Source: Bryobacterales bacterium (GTDB lineage Bacteria > Acidobacteriota > Terriglobia > Bryobacterales > Bryobacteraceae). From it: a stretch of DNA of 55,732 nucleotides. Shown here in pieces: positions 17,234 to 25,943 of the stretch; the stretch's first letter is position 1; every line of letters begins with the position of its first letter. Under the pieces are notes generated by a model, which did no database searches, was not told the origin of the DNA, and worked only from the letters and a program-made list of their open reading frames with translations. The translations under genes and the position numbers were made by a program. The DNA lies in NCBI GenBank assembly GCA_003164035.1, contig PLRS01000069.1, forward strand, positions 1 to 55,732, given 5' to 3'.

Positions 17234-18871
17234 ATGCTTGCCCTCGACCTGGAACAGAGGCTCTCCGACCTGATTGCCTTCCAGTGCGTTCTGGTGGCGC
17301 TGCGCGGGAGCGATGAAGAGGCTTCCGACGAGATGCTCTGGCAGACTTTGCTGGGGGCCTTCGTGGATCAATACGGCTTTCGCCGTGCCTGGTATGGCCG
17401 CCTGGTCAACGGCGCGATCCGTCCCTGGGTTTCGGCGCCGGTGGCGGGGCCCGGCCTGGCGGATCTGCCGCTGGAAGTGGCTCCCGATTCGCCGCTGGTC
17501 GCCGCGGCCGGTCTCGATCTGCCGGTGCGGGTGGAAACCGAGGTCGAGGGACGGCTGATCGTCGAGGCCGAGAGCCAGGTTTCTCCCGACCGCGCCGAGC
17601 AGGTTTCGGTTCTGCTGGGCGAGGCCACCGCCACTTTGCGACAACGCCGCGCGCGCCGCCGCAACGAAGAGGCCGTCCAACAGGCCAGGCTGCGGGCGGA
17701 GGCGGCCGACCGCGCCAAGACCGTGATGCTGGCCAACATGAGCCATGAAATCCGCACTCCCATGGCGGGCATCATCGGCTTCGCCGACCTGCTGGCCGCC
17801 ACGCCGCTTTCCTCCGAGCAGCAGGACTACGTCGAAAGCATCCGCTCCAGCGCCGACGCGCTGCTCGCCCTCATCAACGACATTCTGGATCTGTCCAAGA
17901 TCGAGGCCGGCCGCCTGGAACTCGAATCCGCCCCCGTCGATTTGCGCCGGTTGGTGGAAAACGTGGTGGGGTTGCTGGCGGTTCGCGCGGCGGAAAAGCG
18001 GCTTCGCCTGGCGTTCACCATCGACCCGTCCACTCCGGCCGCGATCCTGAGCGATGCCGCTCGTCTCCGCCAGGTGCTGGTCAACCTGCTCGGCAACTCG
18101 GTGAAATTCACCAGCCAGGGCGGAGTGTCGCTGTCGGTCGCCGCCGCCAAGGAAATAGACGGGCGCCACCGCATCGATTTCGCCGTCAGCGACACCGGCC
18201 CCGGCATTGCACCCGAGCACCTGGAGCGGATCTTCGAATCCTTCCGCCAGGTGGACGCTTCCATCAGCCGCAAATTCGGCGGCACGGGACTGGGCCTGGC
18301 CATCAGCCGCTCCATCGTGCGCCAGATGGGCGGCGCGATCGAGGTGGAAAGCCAGGCGGGCCAGGGCGCCACGTTCCGGTTCTCCATTCCGGCGTGGGCC
18401 GCCGCGCGGTCGGAGGTCGCCACCCTGCGCCGGCCCGCTATCGGAGGGACTCGCGCATCGGGGTTGCCGGCTCTGCGCCTGCTGGTGGCGGAAGACAATC
18501 CGGTCAACCGCAAACTGGCCCAGGCCGTGCTCCGCCAGTTGGGTTATCAGCCGGACTTCGCGGTCAACGGCGTCGAAGCGTTCGACCGGGTCGCCTTCCA
18601 GGACTACGACCTGGTCCTGATGGACGTACAAATGCCGGAAATGGACGGCCTGGAAGCTACCCGCCGCATCCGCCGCGAGTGCCCGCCCGAGCGCCAGCCC
18701 AGAATCGTCGCCATGACCGCGGCCGCGTTTCCCGAAGACCGCAACCGCTGCCTCGATGCCGGCATGGACGATTACGTCTCGAAGCCGATCGACATGGAAG
18801 AGTTGATCGCGGCGCTGCGTCGCGTGCCGGCGGCCAACCGGCAGCTTACGGCACCTTCAGTGTCCGTTTGA
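17234..18871 (+). CDS. Hybrid sensor histidine kinase with C-terminal receiver domain
   Basis: A 545-aa cytoplasmic kinase without membrane helices. Residues 1-135 look like a small GAF-type sensor. HisKA follows, with phospho-acceptor His171 in NMSHEIRTPMAGI, then the HATPase domain with N box (LVNLLGNSVKFT), G1 (DTGPGIAP), F box and G2 (GGTGLGLAISRS) to about 390. The receiver domain (416-535) has the acidic pair AEDN, phospho-acceptor Asp464 in VLMDVQMPEMDG, and the Thr and Lys switch residues (MTAAA, SKPID). The H-to-D relay can therefore be internal. No output domain is attached, so signal must leave through a phosphotransfer partner or the receiver. It is coupled by 1 bp to the degenerate GGDEF gene, and its 3' end overlaps the convergent esterase by 26 bp. 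Confidence 0.94.
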   Translation: MLALDLEQRLSDLIAFQCVLVALRGSDEEASDEMLWQTLLGAFVDQYGFRRAWYGRLVNGAIRPWVSAPVAGPGLADLPLEVAPDSPLVAAAGLDLPVRVETEVEGRLIVEAESQVSPDRAEQVSVLLGEATATLRQRRARRRNEEAVQQARLRAEAADRAKTVMLANMSHEIRTPMAGIIGFADLLAATPLSSEQQDYVESIRSSADALLALINDILDLSKIEAGRLELESAPVDLRRLVENVVGLLAVRAAEKRLRLAFTIDPSTPAAILSDAARLRQVLVNLLGNSVKFTSQGGVSLSVAAAKEIDGRHRIDFAVSDTGPGIAPEHLERIFESFRQVDASISRKFGGTGLGLAISRSIVRQMGGAIEVESQAGQGATFRFSIPAWAAARSEVATLRRPAIGGTRASGLPALRLLVAEDNPVNRKLAQAVLRQLGYQPDFAVNGVEAFDRVAFQDYDLVLMDVQMPEMDGLEATRRIRRECPPERQPRIVAMTAAAFPEDRNRCLDAGMDDYVSKPIDMEELIAALRRVPAANRQLTAPSVSV

Positions 18872-19718
18872 GCCAGGCGATCATCTCCGGTTTCCAGTGC
18901 TGCATGCCCGGTTCGCGCCAGCCCGACATGCCGTGGCCGCCGCCCTCGATGGTCACCAACTGGCAGCCCGCGCCCACCTTGCGCATGGCCTCGCATAGCG
19001 TTACCGATTGTTCGTAGAGCACCTGGTCGTCCTTGTTGCCATGAATGGCCAGGAACGGCGGCATGCCGCGGTGAACGGCGAAGATAGGCGAGACGTTGTG
19101 CAGCTTGGCCAGTCCCTCGGCATCGAGCTTCTCCGCCCCAAAGAAGTGAATTCCGCCGCCGTTGGCCGCATGGCGGTTGATGGTGGCCATATTGAACAGC
19201 TCGGGACGGTCGCGCCGCGCCTCGGCCAGCTTGCCGTAATCCACGGGGCCGTAAAAATCGACCACGGCGGCGATCTTGGTATCGGCTGTCTCGTGGGTAC
19301 CGGCCCAGTTCACCAGGAAGCCGCCGGCGGATTCGCCGACGATGGCGATCCTGGATATGTCGACGTGGTAAGCGGCGGCATTGGCTTTCACCCAACGGAT
19401 GGCGCCGGCCACGTCGGCACTGGCTTCGGCGAAGTGGAACTTGGGCGCCATGCGGTAATCGATGCTGAACCAGGCGAAACCGGCATCGGCCAGCGGCTCG
19501 AACAGCGGCCGGACGTTGGTGCCGCGGCTGCCCTCGTCGAACCCCCCGCCGTGAACCAGGATGGCCGCGGGGAACGGCCCGGCGCCATCCGGCACGTGCA
19601 GGTCGAGCAGCAAAGACGTCCCGCCGGGGCTGCCGTATTCGACGGCCTTTTGATCGATAGCGGCGCCGGCTGCCAGCGCGGCGGAGACAATGGCCAAAAC
19701 GAAGGCGCGGGTGTACAT
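18846..19718 (-). CDS. Secreted alpha/beta hydrolase (esterase/lipase, HSL-like)
   Basis: A 290-aa exported hydrolase. Residues 1-20 form a signal peptide (MYTRAFVLAIVSAALAAGAA). The oxyanion-hole motif His56-Gly-Gly-Gly59 (LVHGGGFDEG) and nucleophile Ser130 in GESAGGFLVNW place it in the bacterial hormone-sensitive-lipase / BD-FAE-like group. Asp230 or Asp231 (HGNKDDQV) and His262 (EGGGHGMSGW) complete the triad. Such enzymes deacylate small esters, often acetylated sugars or carboxylic esters; the substrate is not evident. It is convergent with the hybrid kinase and overlaps its last 26 bp, so the genes must be expressed with some mutual interference. The upstream side faces the low-GC accessory segment. 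Confidence 0.9.
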   Translation of the reverse strand: MYTRAFVLAIVSAALAAGAAIDQKAVEYGSPGGTSLLLDLHVPDGAGPFPAAILVHGGGFDEGSRGTNVRPLFEPLADAGFAWFSIDYRMAPKFHFAEASADVAGAIRWVKANAAAYHVDISRIAIVGESAGGFLVNWAGTHETADTKIAAVVDFYGPVDYGKLAEARRDRPELFNMATINRHAANGGGIHFFGAEKLDAEGLAKLHNVSPIFAVHRGMPPFLAIHGNKDDQVLYEQSVTLCEAMRKVGAGCQLVTIEGGGHGMSGWREPGMQHWKPEMIAWLKRTLKVP

Positions 19719-19835
19719 GGATAGGAATTGTAGCAGGGGGCAAACGGGGCGGGCGGAGCGGTGCTTGGCGTGGTGACGCGATCGGGTGACTTTCCACCAG
19801 ACAGGCCTTGGGCTCGGTTGAACTATTGAAACATC

Positions 19836-19921
19836 TTCACTTCACCATGTTTTATGACATAATCAACACGATGTCGCTGGCGTGTCCAGAATCGGCGGCT
19901 TGGGGTACCCGCTCGGGTACC
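19836..19921 (+). promoter_or_regulatory. Candidate promoter and palindromic operator of the methylase-nuclease operon
   Basis: A possible -35 TTCACT (19836-19841), 16-bp spacer and -10 CATAAT (19858-19863) lie in an AT-rich patch; the -10 is also part of TTATG-A-CATAA, a small palindrome. Downstream is an 18-bp inverted repeat, GGTACCCG (19904-19911), two bases, CGGGTACC (19914-19921), about 77 bp before the GTG start. A repressor or the methylase itself could act there. No regulator gene is adjacent. Confidence 0.45.
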
Positions 19922-19997
19922 GCTATTGCTATCGTGGAATGGCCGGACGGGCCACGCAAACGCCGCACGGCGTCCCGACAACCCCTGAGGTTTAGCA

Positions 19998-22900
19998 GTG
20001 GATCTTGATCAGGTCCTCGACTCGCTTCAGTACCGTGGCTCCCCGAATTTCCTCTCCGGGAAGCGGCTCGAATCCGACCGCGACTTCGGCCACGTTTATC
20101 GGAAGGCCCAGCAGGAATGCAATCTGCACGGCGCCTACGTACTAAACGCAGCGGCCTACGACCTGCCCCAGGGGAACGTACCGGTGGTCTATATCTGCGA
20201 GGCTAGGTCGGAAACTGAAGCCCGCCAGATACACCGCAGGGTCTGGAACCAAAACGTCGCTCCGTTTCTGTTGGTCGTGAGCCCAGCATGGGTTCGCCTC
20301 TACCCAGGATTCAGATATGATCGCGACGTCTCGCGCGATCCCCGCGAAGGCGCACTTCGGATACTTATTGATTTCAATCAGATCACCAGCCAACTCGGCG
20401 CATTGCGCGCCGACTCGGTTAATTCGGGCTTAGTTTGGCAGGCATTCGGAGAGGACACTGCGCCGGAAAAGCGGGTAGACTGGCAACTCCTGGACAACCT
20501 GCGTGCTCTCGACGAATGGCTGGTACGGGATGGCATAGAGGATCAGCGGCTCTCTCACGCGATGGTTGGCAAATTCGTATACCTTCACTACCTCCGCCAG
20601 CGGGATATCTTGTCCAACAGTCGCCTTGAGCAATGGGGCCTGGATCCGGAACACGTCTTTACGAGCCTGACCACCTTCATCGACCTCGTGCAAAACGTGG
20701 ACGAGTGGTTAAACGGATCGGTGTTCCCAATCTCGGCGAATAAGATTAGAGAGTTTGGCGCAGACAGGCTTCGCAAAATGGCTTCCGTTTTCCGAGGCGA
20801 GGAAGCCGCGAGCGGCCAACTTCCACTTTTCGACATCTATGATTTTTCGTTCATTCCGATTGAAACCCTATCGGTCATATACGAGCAGTTTCTGCACAGC
20901 ACCCTCCGGCCTTCTGGAAAGTCCGAAGGGAGGGTGAAGGGCGCGTACTACACACCAGTTCCGCTCGTAAACTACATGCTCGACAAGTTGGACTCACGGA
21001 AGCCACTTGAGTCCGGGATGCGGGTATTGGACTTATCGTGCGGCTCAGGGGCATTCCTCGTCCAGTGCTACCGGAAGCTCATCGAGCGGTGGCTCCAGGA
21101 GATTGGTCGGCATCTTCGGCCGGCAGAACTCGGTCGAATTCTCACAAACCACATCTTCGGCGTGGATATCGACGAGGACGCGTGTCAGATTGCTGAACTC
21201 AGTCTCGCGCTGACTCTTCTTGAGTACGTTAATCCGCCGGATTTGACCGAAACCCGGTTCCAGTTGCCGGCCCTGCGAGAGCGGAATATTTATTGCGCTA
21301 ACGCCTTTGATGATGACTCACCGTGGTACGTCGATGGCCGCAAGCGGCCTTTTCAATGGATCGTCGGCAATCCCCCGTGGAAGGATCTAAATCCCGCGAA
21401 GCTGGAGGATGACGAACAGTCGGCTTGGCAGTGGATACTGAAGAATCATGCCGAACGTCCCGTTGGCGGGAACCAGCTTGCAGAGGCGTTCGCGTGGCGT
21501 GCGTCCGAGGTCCTCGATGCCGATGGGTGCGCAGCGCTGCTGCTTCCGGCGATGACCTTGTTCAAGTACGAGTCAACCGCCTTTCGAAGCAAGTTCCTCA
21601 CTCGTCACCGGTTGTGGTCCGTTGGGAATTTTGCAAATCTTGCCGAGGTGTTGTTTGGCGGACGCTCCAGACTGCCTGCTGCCGCCTTTTTCTACTCGCC
21701 GATGCCGGAATCGGTCAGGGAAGACGCTTTGAGCGGGGCGATCGAAACCTATTCGCCACTGGTGGCAAATCAGCCGATGGCCCATGCGGGCGGGCGTCGA
21801 AAAAAGACCTGGAACATAGTGGTGAACTCAGGTGAGGTTCAGGAGGTTGCCTACTCGAATGTGGTCGGCGGCGACCCGGTCCCTTGGAAGATTTCGATGT
21901 GGGGTTCGGCCATCGATGCCAAGGTGCTTCGAGCGGTCGAACGAAACTTTAGGACGGTGGGCGACCTGGAAGACTCCGGACAACTAATCCTCTCCCAGGG
22001 GCCGGAGTTGCGCGGTTCGGTCGGAGAGAAGAACGCAAATGAGTATCATTCCGAATTAGTAGGCACGGCGACAATCGACACCGATTCTCTGAAGAGGCTT
22101 CGCTATCTACTGCGTTTTCCCGAAAGTTCCACCCGTCGGCTGACGGATTCGGAGGTCTTCGTCAACAAGCGCGCCGGCATCAAAAAAAAGCTTAGCATTT
22201 GCCAGCCGCCGCACGTGATCGTCAGCGCGTCGCGGAACTTTGCGGTATATAGCGGAGATCCTTTCGTTGTGCCTGCGCGGCAGATCGGGATTACGTCTCC
22301 CTCGGGCGGCCGGAGCCTATTGAAGGCAGTCGCCCTGTATTTGAACTCAGACTTCGTCAGCTACCATCAATTCCTGACAAGCACCGAGTCCGGTGTCCAG
22401 AAAACGAGAAATACGCTCAGGGCACTTCGTTCTATTCCTCTGCCCTTCGATGCCACGACAACGCGCGAGTGGGAAGATCTGTACTCGCGCATCGCTCACG
22501 AAACAGTCGGCAGAGACGACTTCGATCGCCCAGAATTGGTCAAGGAACTCAACGACCTGACATCAGAAGCGTTGAAGCTTTCCCCACGATCCCGGTCCGC
22601 TGTCGCAGACTTGGTCCGAGTTCGATTCGGTCTAAATCAGGGAAAGATGGAGCCATCCGCTGTTGGGCAACCACCAGGCGACGAACTTCAGGCTTATGGT
22701 CGAGCATTGGAGGACGAACTTAACGATTTCATCGGCCAATCGAGTTCCACTCGGCATCGCATCGATATTCTGGTTGGCAGCGATTCCGGAATGGTCGCAG
22801 TGGAGCTCGTCGCCGGAGTCGATCGCCCCGCGGTCAGCGTTTGGGCTGCGTCCGACTCGGAAGCCCAACAACTTGCGGAGACCCGGCAACGGCTGATAGA

Positions 22901-23084
22901 GCAACGCGCTCAGTGGCTCTATTTCAACCGAAACCTGCGGGTCTATGAGGGCTCAAGAACGTACATATTGAAGCCGCTCCAACGCTTTCATTGGACGAGG
23001 ACACAGGCTATTCAGGACGCGGCGGAGATCATCGCCGATTGCCTGGAACCTGAACCCGGCGTGCCAACGAGGGCACTCAACTAA
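19998..23084 (+). CDS. N6-adenine DNA methylase, type IIG / HsdM-like, with large accessory domains
   Basis: A 1028-aa protein. Residues of about 1-300 are an unrecognised N-terminal region (VPVVYICEARSETEARQ, then LLVVSPAWVRLYPGF). A gamma-class methyltransferase core follows: motif X at 315-320 (GAYYTPVPLVNYM), SAM-binding motif I around 344-353 (LDLSCGSGAFLVQ), and catalytic motif IV Asn458-Pro-Pro-Trp461 (IVGNPPWKDL), which specifies N6-adenine. Residues of about 610-830 look like a target-recognition region of type IIG enzymes (FVVPARQIGI, VALYLNSDFVSYHQFL). The last 120 residues contain HRIDILVGSDSGMVAVELV, a possible degenerate nuclease-like strand pair without Lys. The start is GTG with GAGG about 10 nt upstream. 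GC is lower than in neighbouring genes (32 of 60 bases at 21241-21300), suggesting acquisition. It overlaps the next gene by one base. Confidence 0.88.
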   Translation: MDLDQVLDSLQYRGSPNFLSGKRLESDRDFGHVYRKAQQECNLHGAYVLNAAAYDLPQGNVPVVYICEARSETEARQIHRRVWNQNVAPFLLVVSPAWVRLYPGFRYDRDVSRDPREGALRILIDFNQITSQLGALRADSVNSGLVWQAFGEDTAPEKRVDWQLLDNLRALDEWLVRDGIEDQRLSHAMVGKFVYLHYLRQRDILSNSRLEQWGLDPEHVFTSLTTFIDLVQNVDEWLNGSVFPISANKIREFGADRLRKMASVFRGEEAASGQLPLFDIYDFSFIPIETLSVIYEQFLHSTLRPSGKSEGRVKGAYYTPVPLVNYMLDKLDSRKPLESGMRVLDLSCGSGAFLVQCYRKLIERWLQEIGRHLRPAELGRILTNHIFGVDIDEDACQIAELSLALTLLEYVNPPDLTETRFQLPALRERNIYCANAFDDDSPWYVDGRKRPFQWIVGNPPWKDLNPAKLEDDEQSAWQWILKNHAERPVGGNQLAEAFAWRASEVLDADGCAALLLPAMTLFKYESTAFRSKFLTRHRLWSVGNFANLAEVLFGGRSRLPAAAFFYSPMPESVREDALSGAIETYSPLVANQPMAHAGGRRKKTWNIVVNSGEVQEVAYSNVVGGDPVPWKISMWGSAIDAKVLRAVERNFRTVGDLEDSGQLILSQGPELRGSVGEKNANEYHSELVGTATIDTDSLKRLRYLLRFPESSTRRLTDSEVFVNKRAGIKKKLSICQPPHVIVSASRNFAVYSGDPFVVPARQIGITSPSGGRSLLKAVALYLNSDFVSYHQFLTSTESGVQKTRNTLRALRSIPLPFDATTTREWEDLYSRIAHETVGRDDFDRPELVKELNDLTSEALKLSPRSRSAVADLVRVRFGLNQGKMEPSAVGQPPGDELQAYGRALEDELNDFIGQSSSTRHRIDILVGSDSGMVAVELVAGVDRPAVSVWAASDSEAQQLAETRQRLIEQRAQWLYFNRNLRVYEGSRTYILKPLQRFHWTRTQAIQDAAEIIADCLEPEPGVPTRALN

Positions 23085-23740
23085 TGTCAGGCGGCCCGTC
23101 GCAAGAACAACGGGACCTGTACCGGGTTGCATTCGTGAAGAACTGTTTTGTTCTTCTTGTTCGGGCCTGCGACGTCATGGACAGGCATTCTCTTAAGAGC
23201 GCGGAGGAACCGCACATCACGGGCGAGTTGGTTCGGTGCGCCAGGATTATAGTCGAGAGGGAGGATGCAGCGCCATGGATGGAACATATGGAGGTTCTCG
23301 ACGATCCACCGCAGGCCGTTGCCGGCCGCCACGGGAAGAGGCGTCCCCGAATCGACATTGAACTTGTGCGTACTGGACGTGGGATGCGGCCGCGATTTCA
23401 CATCGAAGCCAAAAGGCTCTACCGATCGGACTCCGTGAACGAATATTTCGGTCCCGGCGGGCTTCAGATGTTCGTAAATGGAGAGTACGCTGGCGGTTGG
23501 TCGTCGGCGGGCATGCTCGGTTATGTGCAGTCTGATACTTGCGCTGTCTGGCTTCGTCGGCTGGCTGCTGGTTTTGCGGCGCGGCGCGTCGAGATTTGCG
23601 CGTCCGAAGGTTTCCCCGATTGGGCCCCGGCGGGATGGCAGGGCGAGGGGTTGGATGGCGTGCATACGTCCCTACACGACCGTCATCCGGAGAATCTAGC
23701 TCCAATACAGATCTTCCATTTCCTCCTTGAGCTTACGTAG
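23084..23740 (+). CDS. Putative PD-(D/E)xK nuclease partner of the methylase
   Basis: A 218-aa protein whose ATG overlaps the methylase stop (TAATG), so translation is probably coupled. The central region has the order expected for a PD-(D/E)xK active site: Asp91 in RPRIDIELV and, one strand later, Glu108-Ala-Lys110 in FHIEAKRL. Glu48 in the preceding helix (ITGELVRCARIIVERE) could be the extra metal ligand. A conserved-looking core follows (YFGPGGLQMFVNGEYAGG and AGMLGYVQSD). The C-terminus includes TSLHDRHPENLAPIQIFHFL. No specific family is recognised. The natural reading is a restriction endonuclease, or an effector nuclease of a defence system, controlled by adenine methylation. The nuclease assignment is motif-based inference. 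Confidence 0.6.
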   Translation: MSGGPSQEQRDLYRVAFVKNCFVLLVRACDVMDRHSLKSAEEPHITGELVRCARIIVEREDAAPWMEHMEVLDDPPQAVAGRHGKRRPRIDIELVRTGRGMRPRFHIEAKRLYRSDSVNEYFGPGGLQMFVNGEYAGGWSSAGMLGYVQSDTCAVWLRRLAAGFAARRVEICASEGFPDWAPAGWQGEGLDGVHTSLHDRHPENLAPIQIFHFLLELT

Positions 23741-23767
23741 GCTTTGACGCCGATAGTGTGGTGGGTC

Positions 23768-23794
23768 GGAAGGAGCCCCAAATTGGGGTCTTCC
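23768..23794 (+). terminator. Possible hairpin after the methylase-nuclease operon
   Basis: GGAAG, a 2-nt bulge and GCCCCAA pair with TTGGGGT and CTTCC around a single-base loop, 27 bp after the nuclease stop. No T-run follows, so it would be at best a weak or processing-type terminator. Confidence 0.35.
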
Positions 23795-23822
23795 CCGCCG
23801 ATTCTACGGTAAAATCGACACC

Positions 23823-24005
23823 ATGTCTCAGACTCCCGCCGCGATTGGCCCCTATCAGATCATTGGTCCGCTCGGCGCCGGAGGGATGGGCGAGGTGTAC
23901 AGGGCGCTCGACAGGCGCGACTTTGGAACGTGGTGCCGGAGGACAGCGTGGATGCGGCGCAAGCGCTGCCGTCCGGAGATGGCGCGGAACCTGCTCGGCT
24001 GGTAG
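23823..24005 (+). pseudogene. 5' remnant of a serine/threonine protein kinase gene
   Basis: The first 33 residues, ending [13 protein letters not shown], are the start of a PknB-type kinase: glycine-rich loop [12 protein letters not shown] preceded by [10 protein letters not shown]. After DRR the sequence stops resembling a kinase: the VAIK lysine, HRD and DFG motifs are absent in all frames, and the frame ends 24 codons later. A second frame continues as about 60 open codons to 24104 but matches nothing known. The leader TACGGTAAAATCGACACC keeps a -10-like TAAAAT. A deletion joined a kinase start to unrelated DNA at this edge of the accessory segment. Confidence 0.65.
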
Positions 24006-24144
24006 ACCCGGTTCGTGGCCTACTGCTTCGCGAAGTCAATCGGTGTGCGGACCGAAGGCGGATCGGCCTCCACGGAATAACGAAACACGCCGTATTGATA
24101 GAATGGTGAACTGTCTGCCGGGCCGCGGCTGAGGGGGTTCAATC

Positions 24145-25179
24145 ATGGCGACGCCTGTCACGCTCAACTCGGCTCTCACGCTGGAAAGCAAGCTGAGAGC
24201 CTGGCTGGGCCTGGACCGTCTTGTCAAAGACCGGATTGCCAGCCTGAAATTGTTCGATGCATGGCTTTCCGACCAGCCCCCAATCGAAGGCGCGACGGTG
24301 GCCAAACTGAAGCTGCCTTCCGCGGGCGACCCCATCTACAAGCGCGCGCTGGCGGTGATCGAGGAGGCGATTGAGCGCAAATTCTACGGCGCTTACAAAG
24401 CCTACGAGTCTGCCGGAACCTTCACGAGCATCTCGGAGGAGCAATTCGTCGGTTACCTGGCCCACAAGGCGACGGCGGCGGGACCGGCCGGAAGCGGGCC
24501 GCGGTTGCTTACGATCAGAACCTCTCTGCTGCCTTGCGGGATGGCGGCGCTGGTGAACAAGATTCTGAGTACGAACGGGATTTGCGACGCGGGGTATACG
24601 AACACCGGCCCTCTCGAGCAACTGCTTCGGAACGCGCTGGCGGCCCCGGGCGAAATCTTCAGCGTGAAGAGCCAGTACAGCAAGGCGATGGTGACGCGCG
24701 TACCCACGGCGGCGGAACTGGGCCTGGTGGGGGAGGGCCGCGACAAGAACAATATCGGGGCAATCCGGAGCGCGCATTGCGACAACGGCGGCGTGCTGGG
24801 AGCGCGGCCCCTGTACACGCTGGCGCCCCTGGCGGGGGCGTCGCGTGCCAACCTGTATTACCTCTGGATCGAACTGCTGACCGCCTTCGATGCCAACCAA
24901 ACCGACAGCCTGCGTTCGAGTGGTCTCTGGTCGAATCTGGACGATAAAAGGAGGGCGGTGGAACGGATCGCATACGTGGAGTTCACCGGGGGCCGCGCGC
25001 ACGAGGACCCGCCGGTCGAAAAGGCGCGGCTGGTGTACGACTACGTGAATCACCGCGTCTACCTTACGGTGCATTACGATACGCCGAACAATCTGGAATA
25101 CGTGACGTGGATGGGCGCCAAGCCCTACTTTCTGGTGTTAAACGATTCGGCAATCGGAACGGCCACCGTTACCAAGTGA
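24145..25179 (+). CDS. Hypothetical protein, family not recognised
   Basis: A 344-aa protein starting at ATG 24145 behind a strong GAGGGGG ribosome site (24131-24137). No signal peptide or membrane helix is evident. The N-terminal third is helical and Leu/Lys-rich (ALTLESKLRAWLGLDRLVKD, VIEEAIERKFYGAYKAYESA). The middle has RTSLLPCGMAALVNKILSTNG and LEQLLRNALAAPGEIFSVKS. The C-terminal part is strand-rich (RLVYDYVNHRVYLTVHYDTP, YFLVLNDSAIG). Four cysteines are scattered. Codon use is GC-rich like the core genome, unlike the methylase upstream. No domain or catalytic motif could be assigned. It lies next to a kinase remnant and a probable defence module, so an accessory role is possible but unproven. 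Confidence 0.65.
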   Translation: MATPVTLNSALTLESKLRAWLGLDRLVKDRIASLKLFDAWLSDQPPIEGATVAKLKLPSAGDPIYKRALAVIEEAIERKFYGAYKAYESAGTFTSISEEQFVGYLAHKATAAGPAGSGPRLLTIRTSLLPCGMAALVNKILSTNGICDAGYTNTGPLEQLLRNALAAPGEIFSVKSQYSKAMVTRVPTAAELGLVGEGRDKNNIGAIRSAHCDNGGVLGARPLYTLAPLAGASRANLYYLWIELLTAFDANQTDSLRSSGLWSNLDDKRRAVERIAYVEFTGGRAHEDPPVEKARLVYDYVNHRVYLTVHYDTPNNLEYVTWMGAKPYFLVLNDSAIGTATVTK

Positions 25180-25256
25180 CCGGCGTCGCCGCGGAAAATG
25201 GGATTCGTCGAGTCGAACAGCATCAGGTTGGGACGCGGCACGCAAAGTGCTGCACC

Positions 25257-25917
<661 letters not shown>

Positions 25918-25943
<26 letters not shown>

